A DNA stretch of 64,000 nucleotides, taken from assembly GCF_047739745.1 (NCBI RefSeq), contig NZ_JBLLVA010000003.1:248001-312000 (forward strand), in the 5' to 3' direction. Position 1 is the first letter of the stretch. Each line of letters opens with the position of its first letter. The DNA is from Pseudaminobacter sp047739745 (GTDB lineage Bacteria > Pseudomonadota > Alphaproteobacteria > Rhizobiales > Rhizobiaceae). Below the pieces are notes generated by a model. It was not told the DNA's origin and did no database searches. It saw only the letters and a program-made list of their open reading frames with translations. Below are positions 9,552 through 18,451 of the stretch, in pieces. The translations under genes were made by a program, and so were the position numbers.

Positions 9552-10463
9552 TCAAGCCCGCTGGCGCGGCTGGCGCTGCGACTGAGCGATGCCTATGAAA
9601 TCGCGCGCCGCCTGCGGCAGGCTGGAGCCGCGCCGCCAGACCATGCCGACTTGCACGACCGGCAGCGAGCCGGAGATGTCGCGCGACTCGATGCGATCGC
9701 CTTCAAGCGACCATGGCCGATAGACAAGGTCGGGCAGCAGCGCCACGCCGGCTCCGGTGGCGACAAGACTGCGCACCGCCTCTACCGAGCGGGTGCGGAA
9801 GGCGACATGCGGGCGCGCGCCAAAGGCGGCGAGGAGCTTGCCGGTGTTTTCCTCGATCTCATCGACCGTCAGCATTATCAGCGGCTCGGTGGCAATGTCG
9901 TTGATGCCGATGATGTCGGCGCCGGCCAGCGTATGGCCGAGCGGCAGCCACAGGCGGTATGGCGAGACCTCGAGGATTTCGGCCTGCAACGCCAGGCGGT
10001 CACGAAGATTGGAGATGACCATCACCGCGACATCGAGTTCGCCACCGATCAGCAGATGCTCGAGATAGTCGCCATTGTCCTCGATTGCCGAGATTTCGAT
10101 CGAGGGAAAGGCGCGGCGATAACGTGCCAGCAGATCGGAAAGCACATAGCCGGCGACGAGCGAGGTGACGCCAAGTTGCAGGCGCCCGGTCGCAAGCTCC
10201 TTGTCGTCGGAAAATGTGCGCCGCGCATCCGAAACATCGGCGAGGATCTTGGTGGCGTGGCGCAGGAACTGGTGGCCCTTGTGGGTGATGTTCAGGCCGC
10301 GCGGGTGGCGCTCGAACAATTCGACGCCAAGATCACGCTCCAGATCTTTGATGGCATCGGTGACGGCCGATTGCGAAATGGACAGGTTCTGCGCCGCGCC
10401 CGACACGGTGCCCTGCTCGGCCACGGCGACGAAGAACTGCAACTGCCTGATGGTGAACGCCAT
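9552..10463 (-). CDS. LysR-family transcriptional regulator
   Basis: 303 residues with an N-terminal winged helix-turn-helix (MAFTIRQLQFFVAVAEQGTVSGAAQNLSISQ region, about 1-60) and a periplasmic-binding-protein-like effector domain. It lies directly upstream of, and on the same strand as, the polyamine transport operon, so that operon is its most likely target; this is inference. A DMT exporter gene ends 15 bases upstream, so the two may be cotranscribed. Confidence 0.9.
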   Translation of the reverse strand: MAFTIRQLQFFVAVAEQGTVSGAAQNLSISQSAVTDAIKDLERDLGVELFERHPRGLNITHKGHQFLRHATKILADVSDARRTFSDDKELATGRLQLGVTSLVAGYVLSDLLARYRRAFPSIEISAIEDNGDYLEHLLIGGELDVAVMVISNLRDRLALQAEILEVSPYRLWLPLGHTLAGADIIGINDIATEPLIMLTVDEIEENTGKLLAAFGARPHVAFRTRSVEAVRSLVATGAGVALLPDLVYRPWSLEGDRIESRDISGSLPVVQVGMVWRRGSSLPQAARDFIGIAQSQRQPRQRA

Positions 10464-10478
10464 GGCCCCGTCCCGGCC

Positions 10479-11399
10479 TCAATGAACGTTGCGCGGCACG
10501 TTCTCGGGCGGCACCTCCGTGACGACGTTCTGGCGATGGAAGATGAACAGTCCGGCAACGACGATGATGGCCGAGCCGATCAGCATCTGGCTGTCCGGAA
10601 TGTCGCCGAAGAACACCACGCCGAATACCACCGCCCATAGCAGCAGAGTGTATTGCAGCGGCGCCAGCGTCGAGGCGGGCGCCAGCTTCAGCGCCCTGGT
10701 GATCATCATGTGGGCGGTGCCGGAGACGACGCCGAGCAGCAGCAGCGCGAAGAGATCGAGCGGCCCCGGCGTCTGCCAGGTTCCGATGCTCATAAGCAGT
10801 CCGACCACCAGCGCGCCGACCGTCTGCCAGGTGACGAGCGTGACGTCGGGGGTGCCGCGCAGCCGGCGATTGAGGATGAGCATGATCGCGAAGGACAGAC
10901 TTCCCACCAGCGCGAAAATCGAAGCCGGCGAAAGCGAAGCCGAAGATGGGCGAAGCGCAATCACGACGCCGCAGAAGCCGATGATGATGGCCAGCCAGCG
11001 TCGCCAGCGAACCTTCTCGCCAAGGAAGAAGTGCGACAGCGCCGCGACATAGATCGGCGCTGCCATATAGAAGGTCATGACGTCGGCCAGCGGCAGATAG
11101 ACGACAGCGGCGTAGAAAAGGCCGACATCGGCGGTTGCCATGGAGACGCGAAATATCTGGAGATCAAGCCGTTCCATGCGAAACAGCTTGGCCGTTCCTT
11201 GCCGCATCAGCATCGGCCCCAGCACCAGAAAGGCGCCGCAGGAGCGGATGAGCAGCACCTGGCCAACGGAGTAACTCGCCACCAGCCACTTCCCCATCGC
11301 ATCGTTCAACGCAAAGAAAAAATCGCCGACCAGCATTATGATAACGCCGGCAAGTACGAGATTCGTCTTGGGAAAAGACAGGGCGCGGCGCAGGTTCAT
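10479..11399 (-). CDS. DMT superfamily (EamA) transporter
   Basis: 306 residues with about ten hydrophobic segments and two internally similar EamA halves; the motif PLADVMTFYMAAPIYVAALSHFFLGE ends the first half. Such proteins export amino acids or other small metabolites across the inner membrane. The substrate is not readable. It lies 15 bases upstream of the LysR gene and may be controlled with it. Confidence 0.88.
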   Translation of the reverse strand: MNLRRALSFPKTNLVLAGVIIMLVGDFFFALNDAMGKWLVASYSVGQVLLIRSCGAFLVLGPMLMRQGTAKLFRMERLDLQIFRVSMATADVGLFYAAVVYLPLADVMTFYMAAPIYVAALSHFFLGEKVRWRRWLAIIIGFCGVVIALRPSSASLSPASIFALVGSLSFAIMLILNRRLRGTPDVTLVTWQTVGALVVGLLMSIGTWQTPGPLDLFALLLLGVVSGTAHMMITRALKLAPASTLAPLQYTLLLWAVVFGVVFFGDIPDSQMLIGSAIIVVAGLFIFHRQNVVTEVPPENVPRNVH

Positions 11400-11518
11400 G
11401 GCTTCTTTCGATTGGGTCGGACCTAACCAGGCAATCGCCCGTAAAGCTCACGCATAGCCCAGCCTGCACCGTGTGGCGAGAGGAAACTACCGATGACCGC
11501 CGCACTCCAGACGCATCT

Positions 11519-11782
11519 TTAGTAGCGGTCGATCCAGCCAGGCCCAGAGCGGTATATGATCATCGGCCGGTGCCATGTATCGAAATCCGAGCGGTAGCGC
11601 AGGTCCGCCCGCCGGTCGAGGTCCAGCCTTTGCAGGCATTCGGCAAAGGCATCGTTGCGTTTCATGAAACCATAGGAGCGGCACTGCGCCTCGTCGGCGG
11701 CGCGGCGTTCCTCGGGCGTCATGGTGGTGCAGCCGGCAACGAGCGCGACCAGCGCCAGGACCGGCAAAATGCGGGACATCAT
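11519..11782 (-). CDS. Small lipoprotein of unknown function
   Basis: 87 residues starting MMSRILPVLALVALVAGC. A short hydrophobic stretch ending in the lipobox LVAGC at about residues 14-18 predicts lipid attachment and an envelope location. The mature part is charged and rich in Arg/Asp with no recognised domain (MTPEERRAADEAQCRSYGF). Two adjacent ATGs exist; GGGAGG fits the first. It follows the amidohydrolase gene by 66 bases on the same strand and could be the last gene of that transcript. Confidence 0.75.
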   Translation of the reverse strand: MMSRILPVLALVALVAGCTTMTPEERRAADEAQCRSYGFMKRNDAFAECLQRLDLDRRADLRYRSDFDTWHRPMIIYRSGPGWIDRY

Positions 11783-11848
11783 CGGTCGATCCTCCCTGCC
11801 GGTATTCTGGCGGGAAATTGTGGAACTGTTGAGGAAGCCGGTCGCGGA

Positions 11849-13141
11849 CTACCGCGATTGCAGCGGCGTCTTGTGGCGACGATTGACCGAGGCCGGGCGG
11901 CCGGCAAGCGAAAGCCGCGTCTCGCGTTTCTCCCGGTTGGCGACGACCTTGCCGCGGGAGATCACGCAAAGCCGTTCGGCACGCAGGCGCAGCGCCTCCA
12001 CCGGATTGCCGGCATCGAGCACGACCAGGCTGGCGGACTTGCCGACCTCGAGCCCGAGATGATCAAGCCCCATGATCTCGGAGTTGGTTCTGGTGACCAT
12101 GTCGAAGCACTGGCGCATATCGGCCGGACTGGTCATTTGCGCCACATGCAGGCCCATGAACGCGACATCCAGCATGTCGGCGGTGCCGAGCGGATACCAT
12201 GGATCGAGCACGCAATCCTGGCCGAAACCGACCTTGATGCCGGCCTTCAGCATCTCCGGCACGCGGGTCATGCCGCGCCGCTTCGGGTAGGTGTCGTGCC
12301 GGCCCTGGATGACGATGTTGATCAGCGGGTTCGGACAGGCCGACACGCCGGCTTCGGCAATCAGCGGCAAGAGCTTCGAGACATAGTAATTGTCCATCGA
12401 ATGCATGGAGGTGAGATGCGAGCCATTGACCCGGCCCTGAAGTCCGAGACGCTGCGTCTCATAGGCAAGCTGCTCGATATGGCGCGAGTTCGGATCGTCG
12501 GTCTCGTCGCAATGCATGTCGACCATCAGGCCGCGTTCCGCCGCGATCTCGCAAAGCTCCGTCACCGAGCGGCGGCCATCGGCCATGGTCCGCTCGAAAT
12601 GCGGAATGCCGCCGACGATCTCCACGCCCATGTCGAGCGCGCGGATGGTGTTTTCGCGGGCATTGGGCGAGCGGTAGAAACCGTCCTGCGGGAAGGCGAC
12701 AAGCTGGAGGTCGAGATAGGGCGCGAACGTCTTCTTCACGTCCAGCAAGGCTTCTACGGCGAGCAACCGGTCGTCGCAGGTGTCGACATGGGTGCGGATG
12801 GCAAGCAGCCCCATCGATACGGCCCAGTCGCAATAGGCAAGCGCTCGCTCCTTGACAGCCTCATGCGTGAGCAGCGGCTTCAACTCGCCCCAAAGCGCTA
12901 TGCCCTCCAGCAGCGTGCCGGAAGCGTTGATGCGCGGCAGGCCGTAGGAAAGCGTCGCATCCATGTGGAAGTGCGGATCGACGAATGGCTGTGTGACGAG
13001 ATTGCCGGTCGCGTCGACGACCTCTCGCGCCTCGGCCTCCAGCTTCGGTGCAATGGCGGCGATCTTGTCGCCCTTGATGCCGATATCGGCAATGTCGCCA
13101 TCGGGCAGAATGCCGCCACGAACGATCAGGTCAAAACTCAT
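11849..13141 (-). CDS. Cytosine-deaminase-like amidohydrolase
   Basis: 430 residues. Metal-binding HFHMD follows PFVDP near residue 63, with THVDT, MHCDE and GFGQD further on, the order of ligands found in the CodA/cytosine deaminase branch of the amidohydrolase superfamily. It deaminates or hydrolyses a ring amide or amidine, probably a pyrimidine or related base. Its ATG overlaps the stop of the upstream permease gene (ATGA), so it is translationally coupled to a BMP-type nucleoside/base importer. That context supports catabolism of an imported base. The exact substrate is unknown. Confidence 0.85.
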   Translation of the reverse strand: MSFDLIVRGGILPDGDIADIGIKGDKIAAIAPKLEAEAREVVDATGNLVTQPFVDPHFHMDATLSYGLPRINASGTLLEGIALWGELKPLLTHEAVKERALAYCDWAVSMGLLAIRTHVDTCDDRLLAVEALLDVKKTFAPYLDLQLVAFPQDGFYRSPNARENTIRALDMGVEIVGGIPHFERTMADGRRSVTELCEIAAERGLMVDMHCDETDDPNSRHIEQLAYETQRLGLQGRVNGSHLTSMHSMDNYYVSKLLPLIAEAGVSACPNPLINIVIQGRHDTYPKRRGMTRVPEMLKAGIKVGFGQDCVLDPWYPLGTADMLDVAFMGLHVAQMTSPADMRQCFDMVTRTNSEIMGLDHLGLEVGKSASLVVLDAGNPVEALRLRAERLCVISRGKVVANREKRETRLSLAGRPASVNRRHKTPLQSR

Positions 13142-14082
13142 CTCTCGCCTTTCTGGTAAGGTATCATCAGCGCCTTGGGATAGGTCGCGCGCCGCGCCAC
13201 CAGTATCAGCGCCAGGATCGAAAGCGCATAGGGCATCATCAAGAACACCTGATATGGCACGACACCCCCGGACAATTGCTGCAGGCGGACCTGATAGGCA
13301 TCGAAAGCCGCAAACAGGATGGCGCCGAGCAGCGCCTTGCCTGGCCTCCAGGAGCCGAACACCACCAGCGCGATGCAGATCCAGCCGCGCCCGTTGATCA
13401 TTTCGAAGAAGAAGGAGTTGAAGGCGGACATGGTGAGGAACGCGCCGCCCACCGCCATCAGCGCGCTGCCGATCATGACGGCGCCGATGCGAACGCCGGT
13501 GACGCTGATACCCTGTGCCTCGACTGCCGCAGGGTTTTCGCCGGCGGCCCGCACCGCAAGCCCGACCGGCGTGCGGTAAAGCACCCAGGCGACGACGGCC
13601 ACCGTGGCGAAGGCCAGGTAAGTCAACGGCGTCTGCGAGAACAGCGCCTCGCCGACGATTGGAATAGACGACAGGCCCGGGATCGGCAGCGGCTGGAACG
13701 GCACGATCTTGGGCGGTGTCGTCACTTCCGGCAAGGCCAGCCGGTAGGTGAAATAGGTTAGACTGGTGGCAAACAGCGTAATGCCGATGCCCACCACATG
13801 CTGCGACAGGCCGAGCGGCACGGTGAGGGTGCCGTGAAGGAGCCCGAAGCTTGCCCCGGCGATGGCGGCGATCAGCACGCCGGTCCACAGGTCACCACCC
13901 GAATAGACGGTGAACCAGCCGGCAAAGGCGCCCACCGTCATGATGCCTTCGATGCCGAGATTGAGCACGCCGGCCCGTTCGCAAATCAGTTCACCCATTG
14001 TGGCGAAGATCAGCGGTGAAGCGATGCGGACCGCCGCGACCCAGAAGGAGGTCTGGAAGAGGATTTCGACGGCCTGTTCCAT
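13138..14082 (-). CDS. BMP-type nucleoside ABC transporter permease 2 (YufQ-like)
   Basis: 314 residues, strongly hydrophobic, with the family motif GELICERAGVLNLGIEGIM near residue 25 shared by nucleoside and branched-substrate permeases. The ATG at 14082 begins MEQAVEILFQ. In-frame sequence upstream of it belongs to the palindromic repeat and is discarded. It pairs with the permease at 14261. Confidence 0.9.
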   Translation of the reverse strand: MEQAVEILFQTSFWVAAVRIASPLIFATMGELICERAGVLNLGIEGIMTVGAFAGWFTVYSGGDLWTGVLIAAIAGASFGLLHGTLTVPLGLSQHVVGIGITLFATSLTYFTYRLALPEVTTPPKIVPFQPLPIPGLSSIPIVGEALFSQTPLTYLAFATVAVVAWVLYRTPVGLAVRAAGENPAAVEAQGISVTGVRIGAVMIGSALMAVGGAFLTMSAFNSFFFEMINGRGWICIALVVFGSWRPGKALLGAILFAAFDAYQVRLQQLSGGVVPYQVFLMMPYALSILALILVARRATYPKALMIPYQKGER

Positions 14083-14112
14083 CAGTCCTGCCCCTCCGCG
14101 CGACGGTGAAGC

Positions 14113-14239
14113 ACCCCCTCGCCCGGCCTCCGCTTCGCTCGGCCGACTTCTCCCCGAGGGGAGAGGAGACCTGAGACCTTGCCACTTCCCTCTTCTCCCC
14201 ACCGGGGAGAAGGTGGCCCGAAGGGCCGGATGAGGGGGA
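14113..14239. repeat. Palindromic intergenic repeat (type 2, copy A)
   Basis: Outer arms CCCCCTCGCCCGGCC and GGGCCGGATGAGGGGG; inner arms CTTCTCCCCG.GGGGAGA in two blocks. Clearly homologous to the element at 15329, including the shared GGCCTCCGCTTCGCTCGGCC block. It occupies the spacer between the two permease genes. A mobile or orphan repeat family of the rhizobial type is the simplest reading. Confidence 0.8.
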
Positions 14240-14260
14240 ATGTCGAGACAAGCGCTGCCA

Positions 14261-15310
14261 TCACTTCCACCTCAACCGAAAGCGCGTCAGCAGAATGGCG
14301 GTGACCATGGTCAGAAGCGCGGTGGCCACCATGACCTCGGCAATATAGCTTGGAACACCCACGGTGCGGCTCATGGCGTCGGAACCGACGAAAATGCCGG
14401 CGACGAAAATGGCAGCGGCGATGACGCCGAGCGGATTGAGCATGGCCAGCATGGCAACCACGATGCCGGTGTAGCCGTAGCCGGGCGACAGGTCGAGCGT
14501 GAGATTGCCCTTGAGCCCGGCCACTTCCGAGAAGCCGGCAAGGGCGGCAAGCCCGCCGGAAAGAAGTGCCGTCTTCATCAGCACCGCATTGACCGGAATT
14601 CCGGCGAAACGGGCGGCCTCCGGATTGTGGCCGACCGCGCGCATCTCATAGCCGAGCACCGTCTTCTTCATGACCACCCAGGTGAAAATGGCGGCAATGA
14701 TCGCAATGACGAAGCCGAGATGCAGCCGCTTGCCCTGGATGATGCGCGGCAATTGCGCCTCCGCGATCACGCGCTGCGATTGTGGCCAGCCGAGGCCCAT
14801 CGGGTCTTTCAACACGCCTTCCAACAGCATGGAGACGAACAGGATGACGATGAAATTGAGGAGCAGCGTCGTCACCACCTCGTCGACGCCGAAGCGCGTC
14901 TTCAGCAGCGCGGGACCCGCCAGCAACAGCGCGCCGGCCGCCATGCTGGCGAGCATTATGAGCGGTATCAGCACGATCGACGGCAGCGGCAAAGCGCCTG
15001 TGCCAAGTACCACGGTGACCACACCGCCGATGTAAAGCTGCGCCTCCGCGCCGATGTTCCAGAGCCTGGCGCGGAAGGCGATCGCCACCGCAAGCCCGGT
15101 AAAGATCAGCGGCGTGGCGCGCGTCAGCGTCTCGAGGATGGCGAACTGAGAGCCCGCCGCACCCCTTGCAACCAGATAGAATACGGAAAAGGGCGAGGCA
15201 CCCGCGGCAAGCACCAGCAGCGCGGCGATGACCAGCGTGGCGGCAATCGCGGCGACGGGGAAAAGCAAGGTGACGCCCAGCGACGGAGCAGGTTTCGGCT
15301 CAAGCCGCAT
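14261..15310 (-). CDS. BMP-type nucleoside ABC transporter permease 1 (YufP-like)
   Basis: 349 residues with about eight to ten membrane segments; FRARLWNIGAEAQLYIGG near residue 80 is the family signature, and GHNPEAARFAGIPV lies in the cytoplasmic loop. The start ATG at 15310 begins MRLEPKPAPSLG. Repeats lie in the spacers on both sides. It forms the membrane channel together with the second permease. Confidence 0.9.
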   Translation of the reverse strand: MRLEPKPAPSLGVTLLFPVAAIAATLVIAALLVLAAGASPFSVFYLVARGAAGSQFAILETLTRATPLIFTGLAVAIAFRARLWNIGAEAQLYIGGVVTVVLGTGALPLPSIVLIPLIMLASMAAGALLLAGPALLKTRFGVDEVVTTLLLNFIVILFVSMLLEGVLKDPMGLGWPQSQRVIAEAQLPRIIQGKRLHLGFVIAIIAAIFTWVVMKKTVLGYEMRAVGHNPEAARFAGIPVNAVLMKTALLSGGLAALAGFSEVAGLKGNLTLDLSPGYGYTGIVVAMLAMLNPLGVIAAAIFVAGIFVGSDAMSRTVGVPSYIAEVMVATALLTMVTAILLTRFRLRWK

Positions 15311-15328
15311 GACGTACTCCGCGCAAAT

Positions 15329-15457
15329 TCCCCCTCACTCGGCCTCCGCTTCGCTCGGCCGACCTCTCCCCGAAGGGAGAGGAGATTTGAGACGTTGCCG
15401 CTTTCCTCTTCTCCCCAGCGGGGAGAAGGTGGCGCGGAGCGCCGGATGAGGGGGAAA
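15329..15457. repeat. Palindromic intergenic repeat (type 2, copy B)
   Basis: Starts TTCCCCCTCACTCGGCC and ends GCCGGATGAGGGGGAA, with internal CTCTCCCCGAAGGGAGAG and CTTCTCCCCAGCGGGGAGAAG hairpins. Most of its length matches the copy at 14113. It sits between the ATPase and permease genes. Confidence 0.8.
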
Positions 15458-15472
15458 ATTTCCTTTCCATCA

Positions 15473-17020
15473 TCACGCCACCTCCTCGCCATGGCCAGCC
15501 ATCAGTTCGCCGAGTTCGCGGATGGTGCGCTCGCCGCGCTTCGAGGGCGAGGAAAGCCGGCCCTTCGACATCACCAGAATGCGGTCGGACAGCGCCAATA
15601 TTTCTTCGAGGTCTTCCGATATCAGCAGGATGGCGGCGCCACGATCACGGGCCTCAAGCAGGCGGCGATGGACGAAGGCGACCGCGCCGACATCGAGCCC
15701 GCGCGTCGGCTGATTGGCAAGGATGATCGAGGGCTCGGCATCGAGCGCACGGCCAAGAATGAGCTTTTGCATGTTGCCGCCGGAAAGCAGCCGGATGCGG
15801 GCCTCGGGCGACGGACATTTCACATCGTAGTCGCGGATGATGCCTGCGGCGAAGTTCCGGGCCGCACGCCAGTCGAGAAACCCGTAGCGGCTGAAGCGGG
15901 GCGTACCGTAGCGTTCGGAAATCACGTTTTCGGTCACGCTCATATCGCCGATGGTGCCGACCGCATGGCGATCCTCCGGAATGCGGGCGATGCCGTGGCC
16001 AAGAGCAGCACGCGGCGACCAATCGGCCACCTTTGCGCCGCTGACGGTCATCTCGCCCGAAGCCGGCTTCATCGTGCCGGCGATCAGCGCAGCGAGTGTC
16101 GCCTGTCCGTTGCCGGAAACGCCGGCAAGCCCGGTGATCTCGCCACCTCGCAACGCAAGCGAGACATCGTCGAGGCGCGCGGAGGAGCCCTGCCCCGCCG
16201 TCGAGACGTTCTTCAACTCGAGCACAACCGCGCCGGTCTTGGCCTCACGGACGGTCGGGCTGGCAATGTCCTGGCCGACCATCAGCGCCGCAAGCTCGGA
16301 GCGGCTGCTGCCTGCGGTGACGCGTTCGCCGACCAGCCTGCCCGCGCGCAGCACCAGTACTCGGTCGCTGACCGCCATGACCTCGTGCAGCTTGTGCGAG
16401 ATGAAGATGATCGACAAGCCCTGGCCGACCAAGAGCTTCAGGGTGCGAAACAGCGCATCCGTCTCAGCCGGCGTCAGCACCGCGGTCGGCTCATCGAGGA
16501 TGAGGATGCTGGCGTCGCGGTAGAGCGCCTTCAGGATCTCGACACGCTGGCGCTCGCCGACGGACAATGACGAGACCATCGCGTCCGGTTCGAGCGCGAG
16601 GCCGAAATCTGCCGAAAGCCGGGCGATGCGCTGGCGCGCGGCCGCACGATCAAGCCTGAGCCTCCATGCGCTCTGCGTGCCGAGCGCGATGTTTTCGAGC
16701 ACCGTCATGTTCTCGGCCAGCGTGAAATGCTGGTGCACCATGCCGACTCCGGCATCGAGTGCCGCACGCGGATCGCCCGGCGCGAGCGGTCTCCCCTTCA
16801 CCTCGACGCTGCCTTCGTCGGCAACGTAGTGGCCGAACAGAATGTTCATCAAGGTGGTCTTGCCGGCTCCGTTCTCGCCGAGCAGGGCGATGACCTCGCC
16901 CCGCTTCAACTCGAAGGAAATCGCGTCATTGGCCACCAGCGGCCCGAACCGCTTGGTGATGCCGGTCAGGCGAAGGACGGGCGCGGCGCCGGCGTCAGAG
17001 GTTTTGGCTGTGCTCGTCAA
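15473..17020 (-). CDS. BMP-type nucleoside ABC transporter ATPase (two ABC domains, YufO-like)
   Basis: 515 residues with two ATPase domains. The first has GENGAGKTT, LSVGERQR and LDEPTAVLTPAE; the second has a degenerate P-loop (AGVSGNGQ), LSGGNMQK and NQPTRGLDVGA, the usual asymmetry of this sugar/nucleoside class. No ATG or GTG fits the N-terminus; a TTG at 17020 (TTGACGAGCACAGCC) is the best start although its ribosome binding site is weak. Energises the two permeases downstream. Confidence 0.9.
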   Translation of the reverse strand: MTSTAKTSDAGAAPVLRLTGITKRFGPLVANDAISFELKRGEVIALLGENGAGKTTLMNILFGHYVADEGSVEVKGRPLAPGDPRAALDAGVGMVHQHFTLAENMTVLENIALGTQSAWRLRLDRAAARQRIARLSADFGLALEPDAMVSSLSVGERQRVEILKALYRDASILILDEPTAVLTPAETDALFRTLKLLVGQGLSIIFISHKLHEVMAVSDRVLVLRAGRLVGERVTAGSSRSELAALMVGQDIASPTVREAKTGAVVLELKNVSTAGQGSSARLDDVSLALRGGEITGLAGVSGNGQATLAALIAGTMKPASGEMTVSGAKVADWSPRAALGHGIARIPEDRHAVGTIGDMSVTENVISERYGTPRFSRYGFLDWRAARNFAAGIIRDYDVKCPSPEARIRLLSGGNMQKLILGRALDAEPSIILANQPTRGLDVGAVAFVHRRLLEARDRGAAILLISEDLEEILALSDRILVMSKGRLSSPSKRGERTIRELGELMAGHGEEVA

Positions 17021-17075
17021 TAGTAGGCCAGATCGAAAGGCTTCGTGTGTTGCTGAAACAGCAGTCGGGGCGTGC

Positions 17076-17197
17076 CTTCTCCCCGTTCACGGGGAGAAGA
17101 TGCCGGCAGGCAGATGAGGGGCAGTATAGGCGTTAAAGGCTGGCGCCGCCCCTATCCGGCCGTCGGAGCCATCTTCTCCCCGTAAGCGGGAAGAAGA
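17076..17197. repeat. Palindromic intergenic repeat (type 2, diverged copy)
   Basis: Arms CTTCTCCCCGTTCACGGGG at the left and TCTTCTCCCCGTAAGCGGG at the right, with GCAGATGAGGGGC and GCCCCTATCCGGCC inside, arranged around a centre near 17140. It shares the CTTCTCCCC and GATGAGGGG cores with copies A and B but is shuffled. Located between the binding-protein and ATPase genes. Confidence 0.65.
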
Positions 17198-17206
17198 GAG
17201 CTGTCA

Positions 17207-18244
17207 TCAATTCGACTTCGGCTCGGAATCGTTGATCTCGACGGTGAAAGATCCGTCCTTGATCGCCTTTTCCTTCTCGGCAACCTTGGCCATCACCTCG
17301 GCCGGCACCTTGCCCTCGAAGGTGCCGAGCGGCGCAAGCGAGCAGCCACCGTTCTTCATGAAGGAATAGACGCCATAATCCTCGGCCTTGAAGGTACCGG
17401 CCTTCACCTCGGTAACCGCTTTTTCAAGTGTCGGCTCGAAATGCCAGAGCGCCGAGGCGACTACGGTCTCAGGATAGTCCGCCTGCGTGTCAATGACGTT
17501 CCCGACGGCAAGTATGCCCCGCTCCTTGGCGGCATCCGATACGCCGAAACGCTCCGCATAAAGCAGGTCGGCGCCGCCATCGATCTGGGCGAAAGCCGTT
17601 TCCTTTGCCTTGGGCGGATCGAACCAGGAGCCGATGAAAGCGACCTGGAACTTGGTGTCGGGCGCGATTTCCTTCACGCCCGCCATGAAGGCGTGCATCA
17701 GCCGGTTGACCTCCGGAATCGGGTATCCGCCGACCATGCCGATATTCTTCGACTTGGTCATGGCGCCCGCAATGATGCCGGTGAGATAGGAGGCATCCTG
17801 GATGTAGTTGTCGAAGGGCGAGAAGTTGGGCACCGCGTCGTCCGGCTTGAAGCTCGAGCCCATCAGGAAAGCGACGTCCGGATAGTCGCGCGCCACCGCG
17901 CGGGCGGCTTCCTCGACGCCGAACACTTCGCCGACAATCAGCTTGTGACCTGCCTCGCAATATTCGCGCATGACGCGCTCATAGTCGTTGTTTGAGGTGT
18001 TTTCCGAAAAGACATATTCGATATCGCCACGTTCCTTGGCCGCGTTAGCCGCCTTGTGGATACGGCTCACCCACTGCTGCTCCACCGGTACGGTGTAAAC
18101 GGCCGCTACCTTGAGCGGATCGGCGGCGAACAGATGCGTGGGCAGACCCGCTGCAGTCGCCAAGGCCGCACCCGCGCCAGCCGCCTTCAGCACCGTGCGG
18201 CGCGATATACCGGAAAATTCCACCGAATTCCTGTTTTTGGACAT
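17207..18244 (-). CDS. BMP-family substrate-binding protein (nucleoside/base uptake)
   Basis: 345 residues with a twin-arginine-type leader: SRRTVLKAAGAGAALATAAG near residues 13-32, followed by LPTHLFAADPLKVAAVYT. The mature part is a BMP/Med-type periplasmic binding protein (GMVGGYPIPEVNRL, ADLLYAERFG). The ATG at 18244 has GGAGGTGG upstream. First gene of a leftward operon of binding protein, ATPase, two permeases and amidohydrolase. The BMP family takes up nucleosides, and in several rhizobia purine-like bases. Confidence 0.9.
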   Translation of the reverse strand: MSKNRNSVEFSGISRRTVLKAAGAGAALATAAGLPTHLFAADPLKVAAVYTVPVEQQWVSRIHKAANAAKERGDIEYVFSENTSNNDYERVMREYCEAGHKLIVGEVFGVEEAARAVARDYPDVAFLMGSSFKPDDAVPNFSPFDNYIQDASYLTGIIAGAMTKSKNIGMVGGYPIPEVNRLMHAFMAGVKEIAPDTKFQVAFIGSWFDPPKAKETAFAQIDGGADLLYAERFGVSDAAKERGILAVGNVIDTQADYPETVVASALWHFEPTLEKAVTEVKAGTFKAEDYGVYSFMKNGGCSLAPLGTFEGKVPAEVMAKVAEKEKAIKDGSFTVEINDSEPKSN

Positions 18245-18451
18245 CGTCAACCACCTCCGGCTGTCGGGTCCGGACCCCACGTCCACCCCGTTTTTTATCA
18301 TCCGGTCAACGCTAGTCGAATTTCAGAAAAGCGGCAATCGGCCGGCAGGTGTATCCACCATACATATGAGCCGCCGCGCTGTTTCCGGCAGCCGGAATCG
18401 ATTAAAGGTCTGGTCCCCACCCTTGGCAAGGCGCGGTCTGCAAGAATTCCG

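Noticed and set aside
14240..16570. A 776-codon rightward open frame across the nucleoside transporter genes
   Set aside because: It lies antisense to two well-recognised ABC genes, is His/Arg/Gly/Gln-rich and shows no domain; high GC opens long frames on the opposite strand.
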